The notes under the pieces: generated by a model
Database searches by the model: none
Seen by the model: the letters and a program-made list of their open reading frames with translations, nothing else
What the model was told of the DNA's origin: nothing
Origin: Ruminococcus sp.
GTDB lineage: Bacteria; Bacillota; Clostridia; Oscillospirales; Acutalibacteraceae
Assembly: GCA_023665555.1 (NCBI GenBank)
Contig: JAMPDR010000016.1
Coordinates: forward strand, 1-38,052
Length of the DNA: 38,052 bases
Direction of reading: 5' to 3'
Translations under genes and position numbers: made by a program
Part shown: one piece after another, positions 1-9,900 of the stretch
Layout of the letters: each line of letters starts with the position of its first letter
Position numbering within the stretch: the first letter of the stretch is position 1

Positions 1-244
1 TCTTCTTTTCTTATAGCACCACGGGTTAATTTAAGAACAATTAGTTAATAAAGTTAATACATTACCACGTTGGCAAGGCAAATTTAATTTTAATCAAGAT
101 TCAAATAAAATCGTGCTTAGTACTTACAAAGAGGTGGAGAGTTTAATTGATTTATTTGATGAAAGATATACACGTTCTGATGTGACTGATACAGAGTATG
201 ATACCGATGTAAAAACAGTAGCCCAGCCAATGGAACAAAATTAG
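1..244 (+). pseudogene. C-terminal fragment of KwaB-like (DUF4868) protein, frame-broken and cut by window edge
   Basis: The frame ending at the TAG at 242-244 reads without a stop from 35 onward and includes NTLPRWQGKF, KIVLSTYKEVESLIDLFDER and YTRSDVTDTEYDTDVK. This pattern (IxL-x-KEV-x-LIxLLDExYTRSxxT-x-EYD) resembles the end of DUF4868 proteins, the family of KwaB from the Kiwa anti-phage system. The same frame has stops at 14-16 and 32-34, while frame 1 is open from base 1 to 45 (ending PRVNLRTIS), so one indel near 35-46 would join them. It is therefore either a frameshifted gene or a sequence error. Any partner such as kwaA would lie off the window. The next gene starts 12 bp downstream, suggesting one transcription unit. 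The family call is from memory of the motif pattern and is moderate. Confidence 0.45.
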
Positions 245-256
245 GAGAAATGAAAA

Positions 257-1192
257 ATGAACGCAAATATTATAAATTATAATGAGTCTATTTTAGTAAC
301 ACTAATGGAAAATGCACTTTTAAATTCTGTAAGATGGATTTCTAGTAGATGTAGACCGCAAGAACCAGATTATGTGTTTGCTTTGTCGACTCAATTTATA
401 AAAGAACTTTTCAATATATTGGTAGCAATTTTTCCAAACTATGATTTTTCAATTTCCAGTGTATATTGCCATCAAAAACCGATAGTAGATATTGGTTTAG
501 ATAAGAAAGCTGAGTTGGGAGATATTTTATTTGTTTATGCAGATAGAAGGGCAGATGGTGAAAAAACACTAAATTCTCTATTACTTCAAGCTAAGATATC
601 GGATCATCCTTTGTTAAGAGTACATAAAAATGAGAAACATCAGTTAGAACTATATAGAAAATGGCCTGAATTTAGTTATTACCGTGCAGGTTTTTTAAAC
701 GGCGAGAAAAGAAATGTTTTTCCTAAAACAATCAATAATGTGGCACAATTTTTGTTAATTGATAACAATCCATTAACAAATGGAATCTGCTTTGGAAAAG
801 GTATGTTTCCATTTGGGTGTGCTGTGCCAGATGATATTTTATATGTTAATGATAGTTTATCTAAAGATCTTATAAATTTATTAAAATTTAAGTCAGGTCG
901 TACATTCGGTTGTAATCCTTATTTAACAAAAGATGATTGGTCAAAAATGATATGGGATTTATTAAGGATTGCTGCTTGCAAATATTCTAAAAGAAAAAAT
1001 GCTAAATCAAACTCATTTCCTAGAAGTAATGAATATAATCACTTTTTTACAGAAAATATGGGTAATACAACACTATTAGATGAGATGCAGGAAAATTTTG
1101 TGAATAAAATGGAGAAGATTGAGGATGATAGTGGCGTATCAGTAGTGCTAATTGAAAGCTTATTAAATAGAAAACAAGAAGAAAGAGAATGA
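257..1192 (+). CDS. Putative PD-(D/E)XK nuclease-like protein, unknown family
   Basis: A 311-aa soluble protein that I do not recognise as a named family. Residues 86-113 read E-L-G-D (D89) ... LLLQAK (Q111, K113), the core GD-x(n)-hhh-Q-x-K pattern of PD-(D/E)XK nuclease folds, in which Gln often replaces the acidic residue. There is no signal peptide or membrane segment, and the C-terminus (from about 235) is charged and helical. The ATG at 257 has AGGAG at 243-247, 9 bp upstream; the ATG at 250 is out of frame and runs only a few codons. It directly follows the KwaB-like fragment by 12 bp, so the two were probably cotranscribed. Base composition is much more AT-rich than the right half of the window, consistent with transfer. 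The nuclease role is an inference from motif and context. Confidence 0.6.
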   Translation: MNANIINYNESILVTLMENALLNSVRWISSRCRPQEPDYVFALSTQFIKELFNILVAIFPNYDFSISSVYCHQKPIVDIGLDKKAELGDILFVYADRRADGEKTLNSLLLQAKISDHPLLRVHKNEKHQLELYRKWPEFSYYRAGFLNGEKRNVFPKTINNVAQFLLIDNNPLTNGICFGKGMFPFGCAVPDDILYVNDSLSKDLINLLKFKSGRTFGCNPYLTKDDWSKMIWDLLRIAACKYSKRKNAKSNSFPRSNEYNHFFTENMGNTTLLDEMQENFVNKMEKIEDDSGVSVVLIESLLNRKQEERE

Positions 1193-1327
1193 GAGTGACT
1201 TAGTAGTAATGTGGTGATTATATTATCATTGTTTAAAAGTTGAATTGAGGAATAGCCTAATCAAAGTAATACAGATTGACAAGACAAAATAGTTGTCATA
1301 GCCCATGAAATATATGTTTTATCGGTT

Positions 1328-1549
1328 GTTGATATGTTTCCCCAAATAACCTAACTATCACATGTCGAGTGCGTAGTGTTGATGTCAAAAGTACAGAAGT
1401 AAATACCGAAAAAGGCTTGAAAACAAGGCATTTCCGAGCAAGCGGCATATTATTTGATGGCTGCCGAACGGAAGATTTATCAGCTGAATTATGTCGGAAT
1501 TGATAGGTTGAGTTGACAGGTTGAAAATGGGCAAGGTTGAGTGGATAAG
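1328..1549 (+). repeat. Attachment-like scar, copy 1: degenerate rlmD/rumA 3' end plus paired 14-mers
   Basis: This lies in the 389-bp gap between 1193 and 1581, which holds no gene. In one frame, 1328-1402 reads VDMFPQIT, a stop, then LSHVECVVLMSKVQK and a stop, matching the C-terminal signature of 23S rRNA (uracil-5-)methyltransferases (RlmD/RumA/RlmCD: VDMFPxTxHVExVxLL). Only the tail is present. Copy 2 at 19752-20023 matches it; over 27 bp (1361-1387 against 19810-19836) 24 bases agree and all three differences are synonymous. GTTGAGTTGACAGG at 1507 and GTTGAGTGGATAAG at 1536 are repeated in copy 2 at the same 29-bp spacing. The bases 1193-1327 show nothing recognisable. Confidence 0.6.
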
Positions 1550-1581
1550 ACGATTATCTTGCGACAAGGAGGAACTGCACC

Positions 1582-2508
1582 ATGATAAATTTAGGAAAAC
1601 TTAAAGAAATAAAAGATTTACGAAAGGTATGGCTACATGAGGCGTTAGACTTCACTCCTTGGCTTGCGGAAGAGGATAATCTTACCCTGTTGGCAGATGC
1701 CGTTGGATTAGAGATAACCGTTGATGAGACGGAGTCAAGTGTCGGAGATTTCAATGTTGACATTTATGCAACTGAAACCGGGACGGACAGAAAAATCATT
1801 ATCGAGAATCAGCTTGAAGATACAAACCATGACCACCTTGGTAAGTTGATTACATATGCGTCCGGCAAATCTGCTGATATTGTGATTTGGGTTGTAAAGA
1901 GAGCAAGAGAAGAACATCGCTCTGCAATTGAGTGGCTGAATAATCACACCGATGAGAATATTGCATTCTTCCTGGTAGAAATCAAATTGTACCAAATTGG
2001 CAGTTCTGATATCGCCGTTAAATTTGAAGTGGTAGAAAAACCGAATGACTGGACAAAGGAAATCAAGCGTAACACCAGTAATTCCCCTACACTGCAGGCA
2101 AGATATGATTATTGGGTTGCTTTCAATGATTATGCATTCCAAAACCATGCATTCGCAAAGCAGTTTAATAAGAGGAAGGCAAGCACAGACCATTGGATGA
2201 CTATGAGCGTGGGTTCCTCCGCTTGTCATATCAGCATCAATCAGATTCGCAAGGATAATCAAATTGTTGTAGAATGGTATATTTACGATGATAAAGAACT
2301 GTTCCACAAGTTTCATTCCCATAAGACGGAAATTGAAACGGATATGGATATGAAACTTGACTGGAGAGAATTGCCGAACAAGAAAGCCAGCAGAATCATT
2401 ATATCCCATCTGGCAGATTTTGATAATAAGGATAAGTGGTCTGAACAGTTCGACTGGGCGATGGATGTTGCATTGAAGATGAAAAATGTCTTCAAGAAAT
2501 ACTTATAA
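1582..2508 (+). CDS. DUF4268-family restriction-endonuclease-like protein
   Basis: A 308-aa protein of the DUF4268 type, which has a PD-(D/E)XK nuclease-like N-terminal half and a C-terminal DUF4268 domain (about 170-308). The N-terminal core is visible as VDIYATETG (D60) followed by KIIIENQLEDTNHDHLGKL (E75, Q77), an ExQ form of the usual (D/E)xK motif. The family is common in restriction and defence islands, but its biochemical role is not established. The ATG at 1582 has AAGGAGG at 1566-1572. It stands alone: a hairpin terminator follows at 2520 and a new promoter lies before the next gene. It sits just inside the left scar repeat, as the first gene of the bracketed island. Confidence 0.75.
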   Translation: MINLGKLKEIKDLRKVWLHEALDFTPWLAEEDNLTLLADAVGLEITVDETESSVGDFNVDIYATETGTDRKIIIENQLEDTNHDHLGKLITYASGKSADIVIWVVKRAREEHRSAIEWLNNHTDENIAFFLVEIKLYQIGSSDIAVKFEVVEKPNDWTKEIKRNTSNSPTLQARYDYWVAFNDYAFQNHAFAKQFNKRKASTDHWMTMSVGSSACHISINQIRKDNQIVVEWYIYDDKELFHKFHSHKTEIETDMDMKLDWRELPNKKASRIIISHLADFDNKDKWSEQFDWAMDVALKMKNVFKKYL

Positions 2509-2519
2509 GTTGTAAATGA

Positions 2520-2563
2520 GTTCCGAGTGCTAAATATTTTTGTGAATGCTCGGAACTTTTTTT
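2520..2563 (+). terminator. Rho-independent terminator after DUF4268 gene
   Basis: GTTCCGAG (2520-2527) pairs perfectly with CTCGGAAC (2549-2556) and is followed by seven T at 2557-2563. It separates the DUF4268 gene from the type I restriction operon. Confidence 0.85.
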
Positions 2564-2605
2564 ACTCAAACCACCACGCAAACAGACAGAAATTATATCA
2601 AACCA

Positions 2606-2634
2606 TTGAAAACTTAATATCGAACGGGTATAAT
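2606..2634 (+). promoter_or_regulatory. Sigma-70-type promoter of the type I R-M operon
   Basis: TTGAAA at 2606-2611, a 17-bp spacer and a perfect TATAAT at 2629-2634. It lies 50 bp before the small HTH gene and is the only strong promoter seen upstream of hsdM. Confidence 0.75.
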
Positions 2635-2684
2635 GTTCAGTGAAGTATTATATGCAGAACAGAGTCATGTAAAAGGAGATTTCT

Positions 2685-2882
2685 ATGAGTGCAATAATCA
2701 AAGAAGAAAATTGGATAGGGATAAATGAGGCTGCAGAGTTCCTTGGAGTTAAACCCGCTACTATACGTGATTGGATACGCAAAGGAAAAGATATTCCAAG
2801 ACGTAAAATCGGAAAAGCATGGAAGTTTAAGTATTCTGAGTTAGAGGAATGGGCCCGTAGTGGCAGAGCGGCTGACGAATAA
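2685..2882 (+). CDS. Small excisionase/MerR-type HTH DNA-binding protein
   Basis: A 65-aa protein consisting almost only of a winged HTH_17 (excisionase family) domain: WIGINEAAEFLGVKPATIRDWIRKG (helix-turn-helix, residues 11-35) followed by the wing IPRRKIGKAWKFKYSELEEW. It has a good Shine-Dalgarno (AAAGGAGA) before ATG 2685. It lies 38 bp upstream of hsdM on the same strand, behind a strong promoter, so it is probably cotranscribed with the restriction operon. A role as autoregulator that delays or balances R-M expression fits the position. Without a recombinase nearby, a true excisionase role looks less likely. Domain assignment is firm; the role is inferred. Confidence 0.85.
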   Translation: MSAIIKEENWIGINEAAEFLGVKPATIRDWIRKGKDIPRRKIGKAWKFKYSELEEWARSGRAADE

Positions 2883-2920
2883 AATACACGTCAAACATGG
2901 CGTTATAGGAGGATTGATTT

Positions 2921-5686
2921 ATGAACAAGCACCAACTTGCATCTACACTTTGGGAGTCTGCAAATCAGATGCGTTCCAAAATAGAAGCAAATGAGTATAA
3001 GGATTTTATTCTTGGTTTTATATTTTATAAATATTTATCGGAGCGTGAACTCGAACTGTTTCGCAAAGAAAAGTTGAGTGACGAAGAAATCAAAAAGGTT
3101 GATGAAACTGATGTCCAGTATGCAAAGCACGTAAGGGAGACATTGGGATATTTTATTGCCTATGATAATCTTTTTTCTACTTGGTTAGATAAGGGCAATG
3201 ATTTTGATATAAAGAATGTAAGAGATGCTTTGTCGGATTTTGACCAGAATATTGACGATGTCTATAAAAAGGTTTTTGAAAAAATATTTAAAACGCTTCA
3301 AACTGGTCTTTCAAAATTGGGTGAAACATCTGGTTCTCAGACAAAGGCAGTTAAAAAGCTACTCAAATTAATCAAGAAAATTCCGATGGATGGGAAACAA
3401 GACTATGATGTTCTGGGCTTTATTTACGAATATTTGATTAGTAACTTTGCGGCGAACGCAGGAAAGAAAGCCGGAGAATTCTACACTCCACACGAAGTTT
3501 CTGTTCTGATGTCTGAAATAGTAGCAGAACATTTGAAGAATAGACAGCAAATTAAAATATATGACCCGACATCCGGTTCGGGTTCCCTGCTTATTAATAT
3601 AGGAAAATCGGTAGCAAAGTATATTTCCGGCGAAGGTAAGATTGATTACTATGCACAGGAGTTAAAAGAGAACACGTTCAATCTTACAAGAATGAACCTT
3701 GTTATGAGGGGAATTAAACCTGCAAATATCAACGTAAGAAACGGAGATACTTTGGAGGATGATTGGCCGTTCTTTGAAGAAAATCAAAAGGAAAAGACAT
3801 ATCGTCTTGTGAAAGTAGATGCCGTTGTAAGCAATCCACCTTACTCACAGAAGTGGGATCCGAAAAACAAGGAGTTTGATTTAAGATACAAGTATTACGG
3901 AGTGGCTCCAAAAGCGAAAGCAGACTTTGCTTTCTTGTTGCATGATTTGTATCACCTTGAGGATGATGGCATTATGACCATTGTTCTTCCGCATGGTGTT
4001 TTGTTTAGAGGTGGAGATGAAGCATCAATTCGTGAAAATCTAATTGAGAAGAATAACATCGATGCTATCATCGGCTTGCCAGAGAATATTTTCTTTGGAA
4101 CAAATATCGCAACGATTGTTATGATTCTGAAGCGAAACAGACCTACATCCGATGTTCTCATTATTGATGCCTCGAAAGGTTTTGAAAAATCTGGAAAAAA
4201 CAACAAGTTAAGAGCTTGCGATATAAAGAAAATCGCAGATACTGTAAAAAACAGAACTGTGATAGAAAAATACTCAGCAGTTGTTTCTAAGGAAACAATA
4301 CGGGAAAACGAATATAATTTAAATATTTCAAGATATGTGGACTCTTCTGATGAACCTGAAAGGTGGGATATCCGCGCAACTATGTTTGGCGGAATCCCTA
4401 AAACAGAGATTGAAGAACTACACGATTATTGGGATGCCTTCCCTGGCTTAAGAGAAGCACTGTTCGAATGCATATCTGAAGAATATATGCAGGTGAATAT
4501 CGAGAACATCAGAGAAATGGTTGAACAGTTTACTTCTGTTGACACATATAAGAAATCTTTTGAAACTGCATTTGATGGGTTATATGATACATTACAAGAA
4601 GACCTGATAGACGGTATTTTGGATGTTTCCATTGAGCAGGAAAAAGAAAAAGTAACAGAAGATATTTTCAGCAGAATTGCTCTGGTAAAATTGGCTGACA
4701 AATATGTTGCGTATCAGATTTTCGCTAAGTATTGGGATACTATTTCTGCAGATATTGAGATGTTACAGACAGAAGGATTTGACGTCATCACGCAGGTTGA
4801 CCCGAATATAGTTATCAAGAAAAATAATAAAAGTGATGATGACGATGAAGTTACGGAAGTACAAGATGGTTGGGTTGGACACATTTTGCCATTTGAGTTG
4901 GTCCAGAAGGAATTGATGCCTGCTGAAGTTGAAAATATAACTGCTTTAGAAGAACGCCTGGTGGAAATCAGTGCAGAATACTTGGAGATAATTGAAACTT
5001 TAGAAGAGGATGAGAAACAAGCAAGTTATTTGAATGAAGGTAATGATGCCTTTGTTTCGAAGGAACTCAAGTTGGCTGTTGATGAAATCCTTCAGGATAT
5101 TGAAGATGATGAAATAGTAGCCTTGAAGAAGTATCTGGAGTTGTCGAAGAAAAAGGATAAATTGGACTACATTCAGATGTGCGATAAGGTAAATTGGGCG
5201 GTTATTGATAAAGGTGCAGACGGGACTTGCAAGAAAGTAGCAGTGAATAATCGGATTCAGGAAATAAGGCGAGACTTTAACTTTGCCGAGAATTCAATCG
5301 ATTTCAAATTGGTTTCCGCACTTAAACTCATGGATGAGGAAAGTGCGATTAAGAAAGAAGTGAAGCAAAAAAAAGATGCTCTTCACATAAAGACCAAGGA
5401 AGTTATTGAAAATCTTACGGAAGAGGAAGCATTACTGATTCTTGAGCATAAATGGATAAAATCGTTGGTGTCTGATTTGGTTGCTATTGCGGATTCTATT
5501 TTGCTGAATGTGAGCGAAGAACTTGAATACATTTCTCAAAAGTATAAGACTACTTTGCATGATATTCAAAGTGAAAAAGGTGAAATAAAAACCCTTCTTT
5601 CTGAGATGGTGGGCCTACTTAATGCAACGGGTTCAGACTTAGAGGGGTTGCAAGAGTTTAGAAAGATATTAGGAGGACAGGTTTGA
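2921..5686 (+). CDS. hsdM: Type I restriction-modification N6-adenine methyltransferase subunit HsdM (long form)
   Basis: This subunit methylates adenine at the sequence chosen by HsdS, using S-adenosylmethionine, within the M2S complex. An HsdM N-terminal domain is followed by the SAM motif DPTSGSGSLL near residues 215-224 and the catalytic motif IV NPPY at 305-308, then KADFAFLLHDLYHL and VLPHGVLFRGG as in N6-MTases. At 921 aa it is far longer than the usual 480-550 aa. The extra 400 residues after about 510 are helical and highly charged, with coiled-coil-like stretches to the C-terminus. AGGAGG precedes ATG 2921. The stop shares one base with the hsdS start (TGATG), implying translational coupling. 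Confidence 0.95.
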   Translation: MNKHQLASTLWESANQMRSKIEANEYKDFILGFIFYKYLSERELELFRKEKLSDEEIKKVDETDVQYAKHVRETLGYFIAYDNLFSTWLDKGNDFDIKNVRDALSDFDQNIDDVYKKVFEKIFKTLQTGLSKLGETSGSQTKAVKKLLKLIKKIPMDGKQDYDVLGFIYEYLISNFAANAGKKAGEFYTPHEVSVLMSEIVAEHLKNRQQIKIYDPTSGSGSLLINIGKSVAKYISGEGKIDYYAQELKENTFNLTRMNLVMRGIKPANINVRNGDTLEDDWPFFEENQKEKTYRLVKVDAVVSNPPYSQKWDPKNKEFDLRYKYYGVAPKAKADFAFLLHDLYHLEDDGIMTIVLPHGVLFRGGDEASIRENLIEKNNIDAIIGLPENIFFGTNIATIVMILKRNRPTSDVLIIDASKGFEKSGKNNKLRACDIKKIADTVKNRTVIEKYSAVVSKETIRENEYNLNISRYVDSSDEPERWDIRATMFGGIPKTEIEELHDYWDAFPGLREALFECISEEYMQVNIENIREMVEQFTSVDTYKKSFETAFDGLYDTLQEDLIDGILDVSIEQEKEKVTEDIFSRIALVKLADKYVAYQIFAKYWDTISADIEMLQTEGFDVITQVDPNIVIKKNNKSDDDDEVTEVQDGWVGHILPFELVQKELMPAEVENITALEERLVEISAEYLEIIETLEEDEKQASYLNEGNDAFVSKELKLAVDEILQDIEDDEIVALKKYLELSKKKDKLDYIQMCDKVNWAVIDKGADGTCKKVAVNNRIQEIRRDFNFAENSIDFKLVSALKLMDEESAIKKEVKQKKDALHIKTKEVIENLTEEEALLILEHKWIKSLVSDLVAIADSILLNVSEELEYISQKYKTTLHDIQSEKGEIKTLLSEMVGLLNATGSDLEGLQEFRKILGGQV

Positions 5687-6900
5687 TGATAAATAATGAA
5701 AACAAGCCTGAAATCAGAATAGAAGGCTTTCAAGATACTTGGAATAAACATAAGCTATCGGAAGTTGCTAATGTGTACGATGGTGTTCACCAAACGCCCC
5801 AATATACAGATAGTGGTGTGATGTTCTTGTCTGTTGAGAATATTTCTACCCTCAAATCCAAAAAATACATCTCGGAAGAAGCTTTTGAAAGAGATTTTAA
5901 AGTTTTTCCGGCAAAGGGCGATGTGTTAATGACGAGAATTGGTGATGTGGGCACTACTAATGTAGTCGAAACTGATGATAAAATGGCATTTTATGTTAGT
6001 TTGGCATTGCTTAAACCAATCAATGTTGAATCATATTTTTTGAGCAATGTAATCAAATCACCTTTATTTAAAAAAGGGCTAAAAGAAAGGACATTGACAA
6101 CCGCAATTCCTCAAAAAATAAATAAGGATGAAATAGGGAAAGTCGAAGTTGTTGTGCCAGATTCTTTTGAAGAACAAGAGCAGATAGGCAAATACTTTCG
6201 ATGGTATGATGAGTTAATTAAGCTTCATCAACGAGAAGTGGATAGATTGGTTCGTGTTAGAAAAGCAATGATTGACAAGATGTTCCCACAAAACGGAAAT
6301 AATGTTCCTGCTGTAAGGTTTGAAGGATTTGATGCTCCTTGGGTACTGAAACCATTCTCAGAAATCTTTACTGAGCGTCATATCATTGATACTATTTCTG
6401 ATGAATACCCGCAGTTATCCTTTACGATTGAAGAGGGAGTTATTAGACCGGAAGATAAGAAAACGAACAAGCGTGATTTTCTGATTCTTGATAAAGCTAA
6501 CAAAAAGTATCTTCAGACTGAGTACGATGACATTATTTATAACCCGGCTAACGTAATTTATGGTGCGATTCACAGGAATGCTTTGGGTAAAGGCTGTGTC
6601 TCCCCTATTTATAAGATTTTTTCAACAGACCAGGATTCTATGTTCATGGAATGTATTGTTCGACATCCGCGCTTCATTAAAGAAATATCAAAGAGCATGG
6701 AAGGAACAGTGAAAAAACTTAGGACATTGAAGCCGAAAGCTTTTCTGGAAATGAGTGCATATATTGCACCAACAATTGATGAGCAGAAAAAAATAGCTGA
6801 GTATTTCTGTAAAATGGACAGGCTGATTGAGATTGAAAAAGAAGAACTGGAAAAACTCATGCATATTAAAAGTGCTTGTACTGGAAAAATGTTTGTATAA
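5686..6900 (+). CDS. hsdS: Type I restriction-modification specificity subunit HsdS
   Basis: This subunit provides DNA sequence recognition for the type I methyltransferase and endonuclease. Two target-recognition domains are visible: TRD1 from about residue 15 (WNKHKLSEVANVYDGVHQTP) and TRD2 from about 220 (WVLKPFSEIFTERH). Each is followed by the conserved helical spacer: EEQEQIGKYFRWYDELIKLHQREVD and, at the C-terminus, DEQKKIAEYFCKMDRLIEIEKEE. At 404 aa it is a normal length. I chose ATG 5686 rather than the in-frame TTG at 5683 because AGGAGG at 5671-5676 gives a 9-bp spacing and the ATG overlaps the hsdM TGA. No inverted second hsdS or recombinase lies beside it, so phase-variable shuffling is not apparent. 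Confidence 0.93.
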   Translation: MINNENKPEIRIEGFQDTWNKHKLSEVANVYDGVHQTPQYTDSGVMFLSVENISTLKSKKYISEEAFERDFKVFPAKGDVLMTRIGDVGTTNVVETDDKMAFYVSLALLKPINVESYFLSNVIKSPLFKKGLKERTLTTAIPQKINKDEIGKVEVVVPDSFEEQEQIGKYFRWYDELIKLHQREVDRLVRVRKAMIDKMFPQNGNNVPAVRFEGFDAPWVLKPFSEIFTERHIIDTISDEYPQLSFTIEEGVIRPEDKKTNKRDFLILDKANKKYLQTEYDDIIYNPANVIYGAIHRNALGKGCVSPIYKIFSTDQDSMFMECIVRHPRFIKEISKSMEGTVKKLRTLKPKAFLEMSAYIAPTIDEQKKIAEYFCKMDRLIEIEKEELEKLMHIKSACTGKMFV

Positions 6901-6914
6901 AGGGGGTGCCGTTA

Positions 6915-9900
6915 ATGATTTTTGATAAAGAATCAGTTTTTGAAGAAGCGGTCATCAATGCTTTAGTAGAACGCGGATGGGAGCCAGAAGTTATTAAACA
7001 TCCTACAGAAGCGGATTTGTTGAAGAATTGGGCAGATATCCTTTTTAATAATAACAGGCAAAGAAACTGTCTGAACGAGTGTCCTTTGACAGACGGAGAA
7101 ATGCAGCAGATTATGGAGCAGATTATCAATTTGCATACTCCGTTAAAACTTAATAGTTTTATTAATGGTAAAAGTGTATCTATCACAAGAGATAATCCAG
7201 CCGATGAGCTGCACTTTGGAAAAGAGGTCAGCCTCAAGATATATGACCGTCAAGAAATTGCCTATGGCGAAAGTAGATACCAAATCGTTCAGCAACCGCA
7301 TTTTAATACCAAATCTCCGATATTGAACGATAGACGTGGAGATTTGATGTTGCTTATCAACGGAATGCCCGTCATTCATATTGAGCTTAAGAGAAGCGGA
7401 GTGCCTGTCAGTGATGCATACAATCAGATAATTAAGTATTCACATGAAGGAGTATTTCGTGGAATTTTCTCGTTAATCCAGGTCTTTGTGGCTATGGAAC
7501 CGGAAGAAACGGTTTATTTTGCGAATCCGGGAGAGGATGGGATTTTTAACAGGTCATTCTTTTTCCACTGGGCAGATTTCGATAATGTTCCTATTAATCA
7601 GTGGGACAATGTTGTAGCAGGTTTGCTGAACATACCGATGGCACATATGCTGATAGGGTTTTACACTATTGCCGATACGGATGACGGTATTTTAAAGGTA
7701 ATGCGTAGTTACCAATATTATGCTGCTATTGGTATTGCAGATAGAGTCACCAAACGCAACTGGAAAGAAGATACTCCCGAGACGCAGAGGGGTGGTCATG
7801 TATGGCATACGACGGGTTCAGGAAAAACCATGACCAGTTTTAATTCGGCACAGCTTATAGCCAGTTCTCACGATGCAGATAAAGTAGTATTCTTGGTGGA
7901 CAGGAAAGAATTGGGGGTTCAATCACTAAAAGAATATAGGTCATTTGCAACAGAAACTGAGTCAGTACAGGCAACAGAGAATACCGATATTTTAATTTCC
8001 AAGTTAAAGAGTGACGATCAGGACAATACTCTTATTGTGACTTCCATACAGAAATTGAGCAATATTTCTGAAGAAATGGAAGGCCTAAAGGATGCTGATT
8101 TAAAGAAAATCAAATCGAAAAGAATGGTAATTATTATCGATGAATGCCATAGGTCTACTTTTGGAGAAATGCTTTCTACGATAAAAGAAACATTCAAGCA
8201 TTCTATTATTTTTGGGTTTACAGGTACGCCAATACAAGATGTAAACATAAAAAAAGATAGTACAACCACAACTATCTTTGGTAGCGAAATTCATCGATAC
8301 ACCTTGGCTGATGGTATCAGAGATAAAAATGTTCTTGGTTTTGACCCATATATGGTAAAAATCTATGATGATGGTGATTTGAGAGAACAAGTTGCTCTTG
8401 AACGTGCAAAAGCAGATTCTGTTGAAGAAGTGATGCTTGACAAGAAAAAACAGAAAATATTTTATAAATTCATGGACTCATCACAGATTAAAATGGAAGG
8501 AGAAATGGTTGGAGATAAATGGGTTAAGGGTATAGAAGACTACATTCCAAATGAGCAGTATCAAACTGAGGAATATAAAACAGGAGTTATTTCGGATATC
8601 AAGAAAAAATGGTTAATATACAGCCGAGGCGGAAAGTTCCATGCTATTTTTGCGGCATCAAGTATTCCAGAGGCGGTTGAGTATTACCGAATGATGAAGA
8701 AGACACTGCCTGATCTTGCGATTACTGCCATGTTTGACCCGAGTATCGACAATGAGGGTGGTACTGGTTCATTAGAAAAAGAAGGTGGAATTGTAGAAAT
8801 GTTGGAGGATTATAACCAAAGATATGACCAATCGTTCACAATTCCTACCTATGATAATTTCAGAAAAGATGTGAGTTTGAGACTTGCACATAAAAAGCCT
8901 TATGATAACTTGGAAAAAGAACAACAACTTGATATTTTAATCGTTGTAAATCAAATGTTGACGGGGTTTGATTCTAAGTGGGTAAATACGCTCTACTTGG
9001 ATAAGGTAATGCAATATGAAAATTTGATTCAAGCCTTTTCCAGAACCAACCGTTTGTTTAATGAATCTGAGAAACCGTTCGGCATCATCAAGTATTATAG
9101 AAGACCTAACACTATGGCAAAGAACATTGAAGCCGCAGTTGAGGCCTATTCAGGTAGTATCCCGATGGGACTCTTTGTGGATAAATTGCCGAGAAATCTT
9201 CGTAATTTAAACCGAACTTATGAAGAAATAGTCGAAATATTTGATGCGGAAGGTATACAAGACTTTGAACGCTTACCTGAAGAACATTCAGAAAAACGCA
9301 AATTTGCTAAGTCGTTTAATCAGTTTGATACATATCTGCAAGCTGCAAAAATCCAGGGCTTTGTGTGGTCTCGCAATGTATATCCGGCAGAAGATGGGTC
9401 AGATATAGTCATGAAATTTGACGAAATGACATACTTGATTCTCTTGGCACGATATAAAGAACTTGCTCAAGGTGGCGGTGGCGGACGTGGAGGAGATGTC
9501 CATTATGATGTGGCAATTCATATTACGGAATATGATACCGCAAAAATAGATGCAGAATATATGAATTCTCGCTTTGAGAAGTTTTTAAAGTTAATTCAGG
9601 GGGAATATGACCAAGCAACATTGGACAAAACTCTCAAAGACTTGCATAAATCTTTTTCTATGTTGTCATCGGAAGAACAAAAATATGCAAATGTTTTTAT
9701 ACATGATGTGCAGGCTGGTAATGCGAGAATCGTAGCAGGTAAATCCTTCCGAGATTATATCTCCGATTTAATGAAGGGAGCTGAGAACTTTAGAATCAAG
9801 CGAGTGGTTGAGCGTTTAGGGTGTTATGAAAAACTCCTTCGTGAAATGCTTGCGAGAAAAGTCACGAAAGAAACTATCGAGGCTCATGGAAAGTTTGATG

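Noticed and set aside
1513-1549. TTGACA as a promoter for the DUF4268 gene
   Set aside because: No acceptable -10 box at 16-18 bp; the TTGACA is part of the repeated 14-mer.
1735-2409. Minus-strand 224-codon open frame
   Set aside because: It is the antisense shadow of the DUF4268 gene, has no ribosome site and does not read as a protein family.
2685-2882. True excisionase of an integrated element
   Set aside because: No integrase is present and the gene sits in the R-M operon behind its promoter; a regulator is more likely.
5686-6900. Phase-variable hsdS inversion system
   Set aside because: Only one hsdS, no inverted partial copy and no recombinase nearby.
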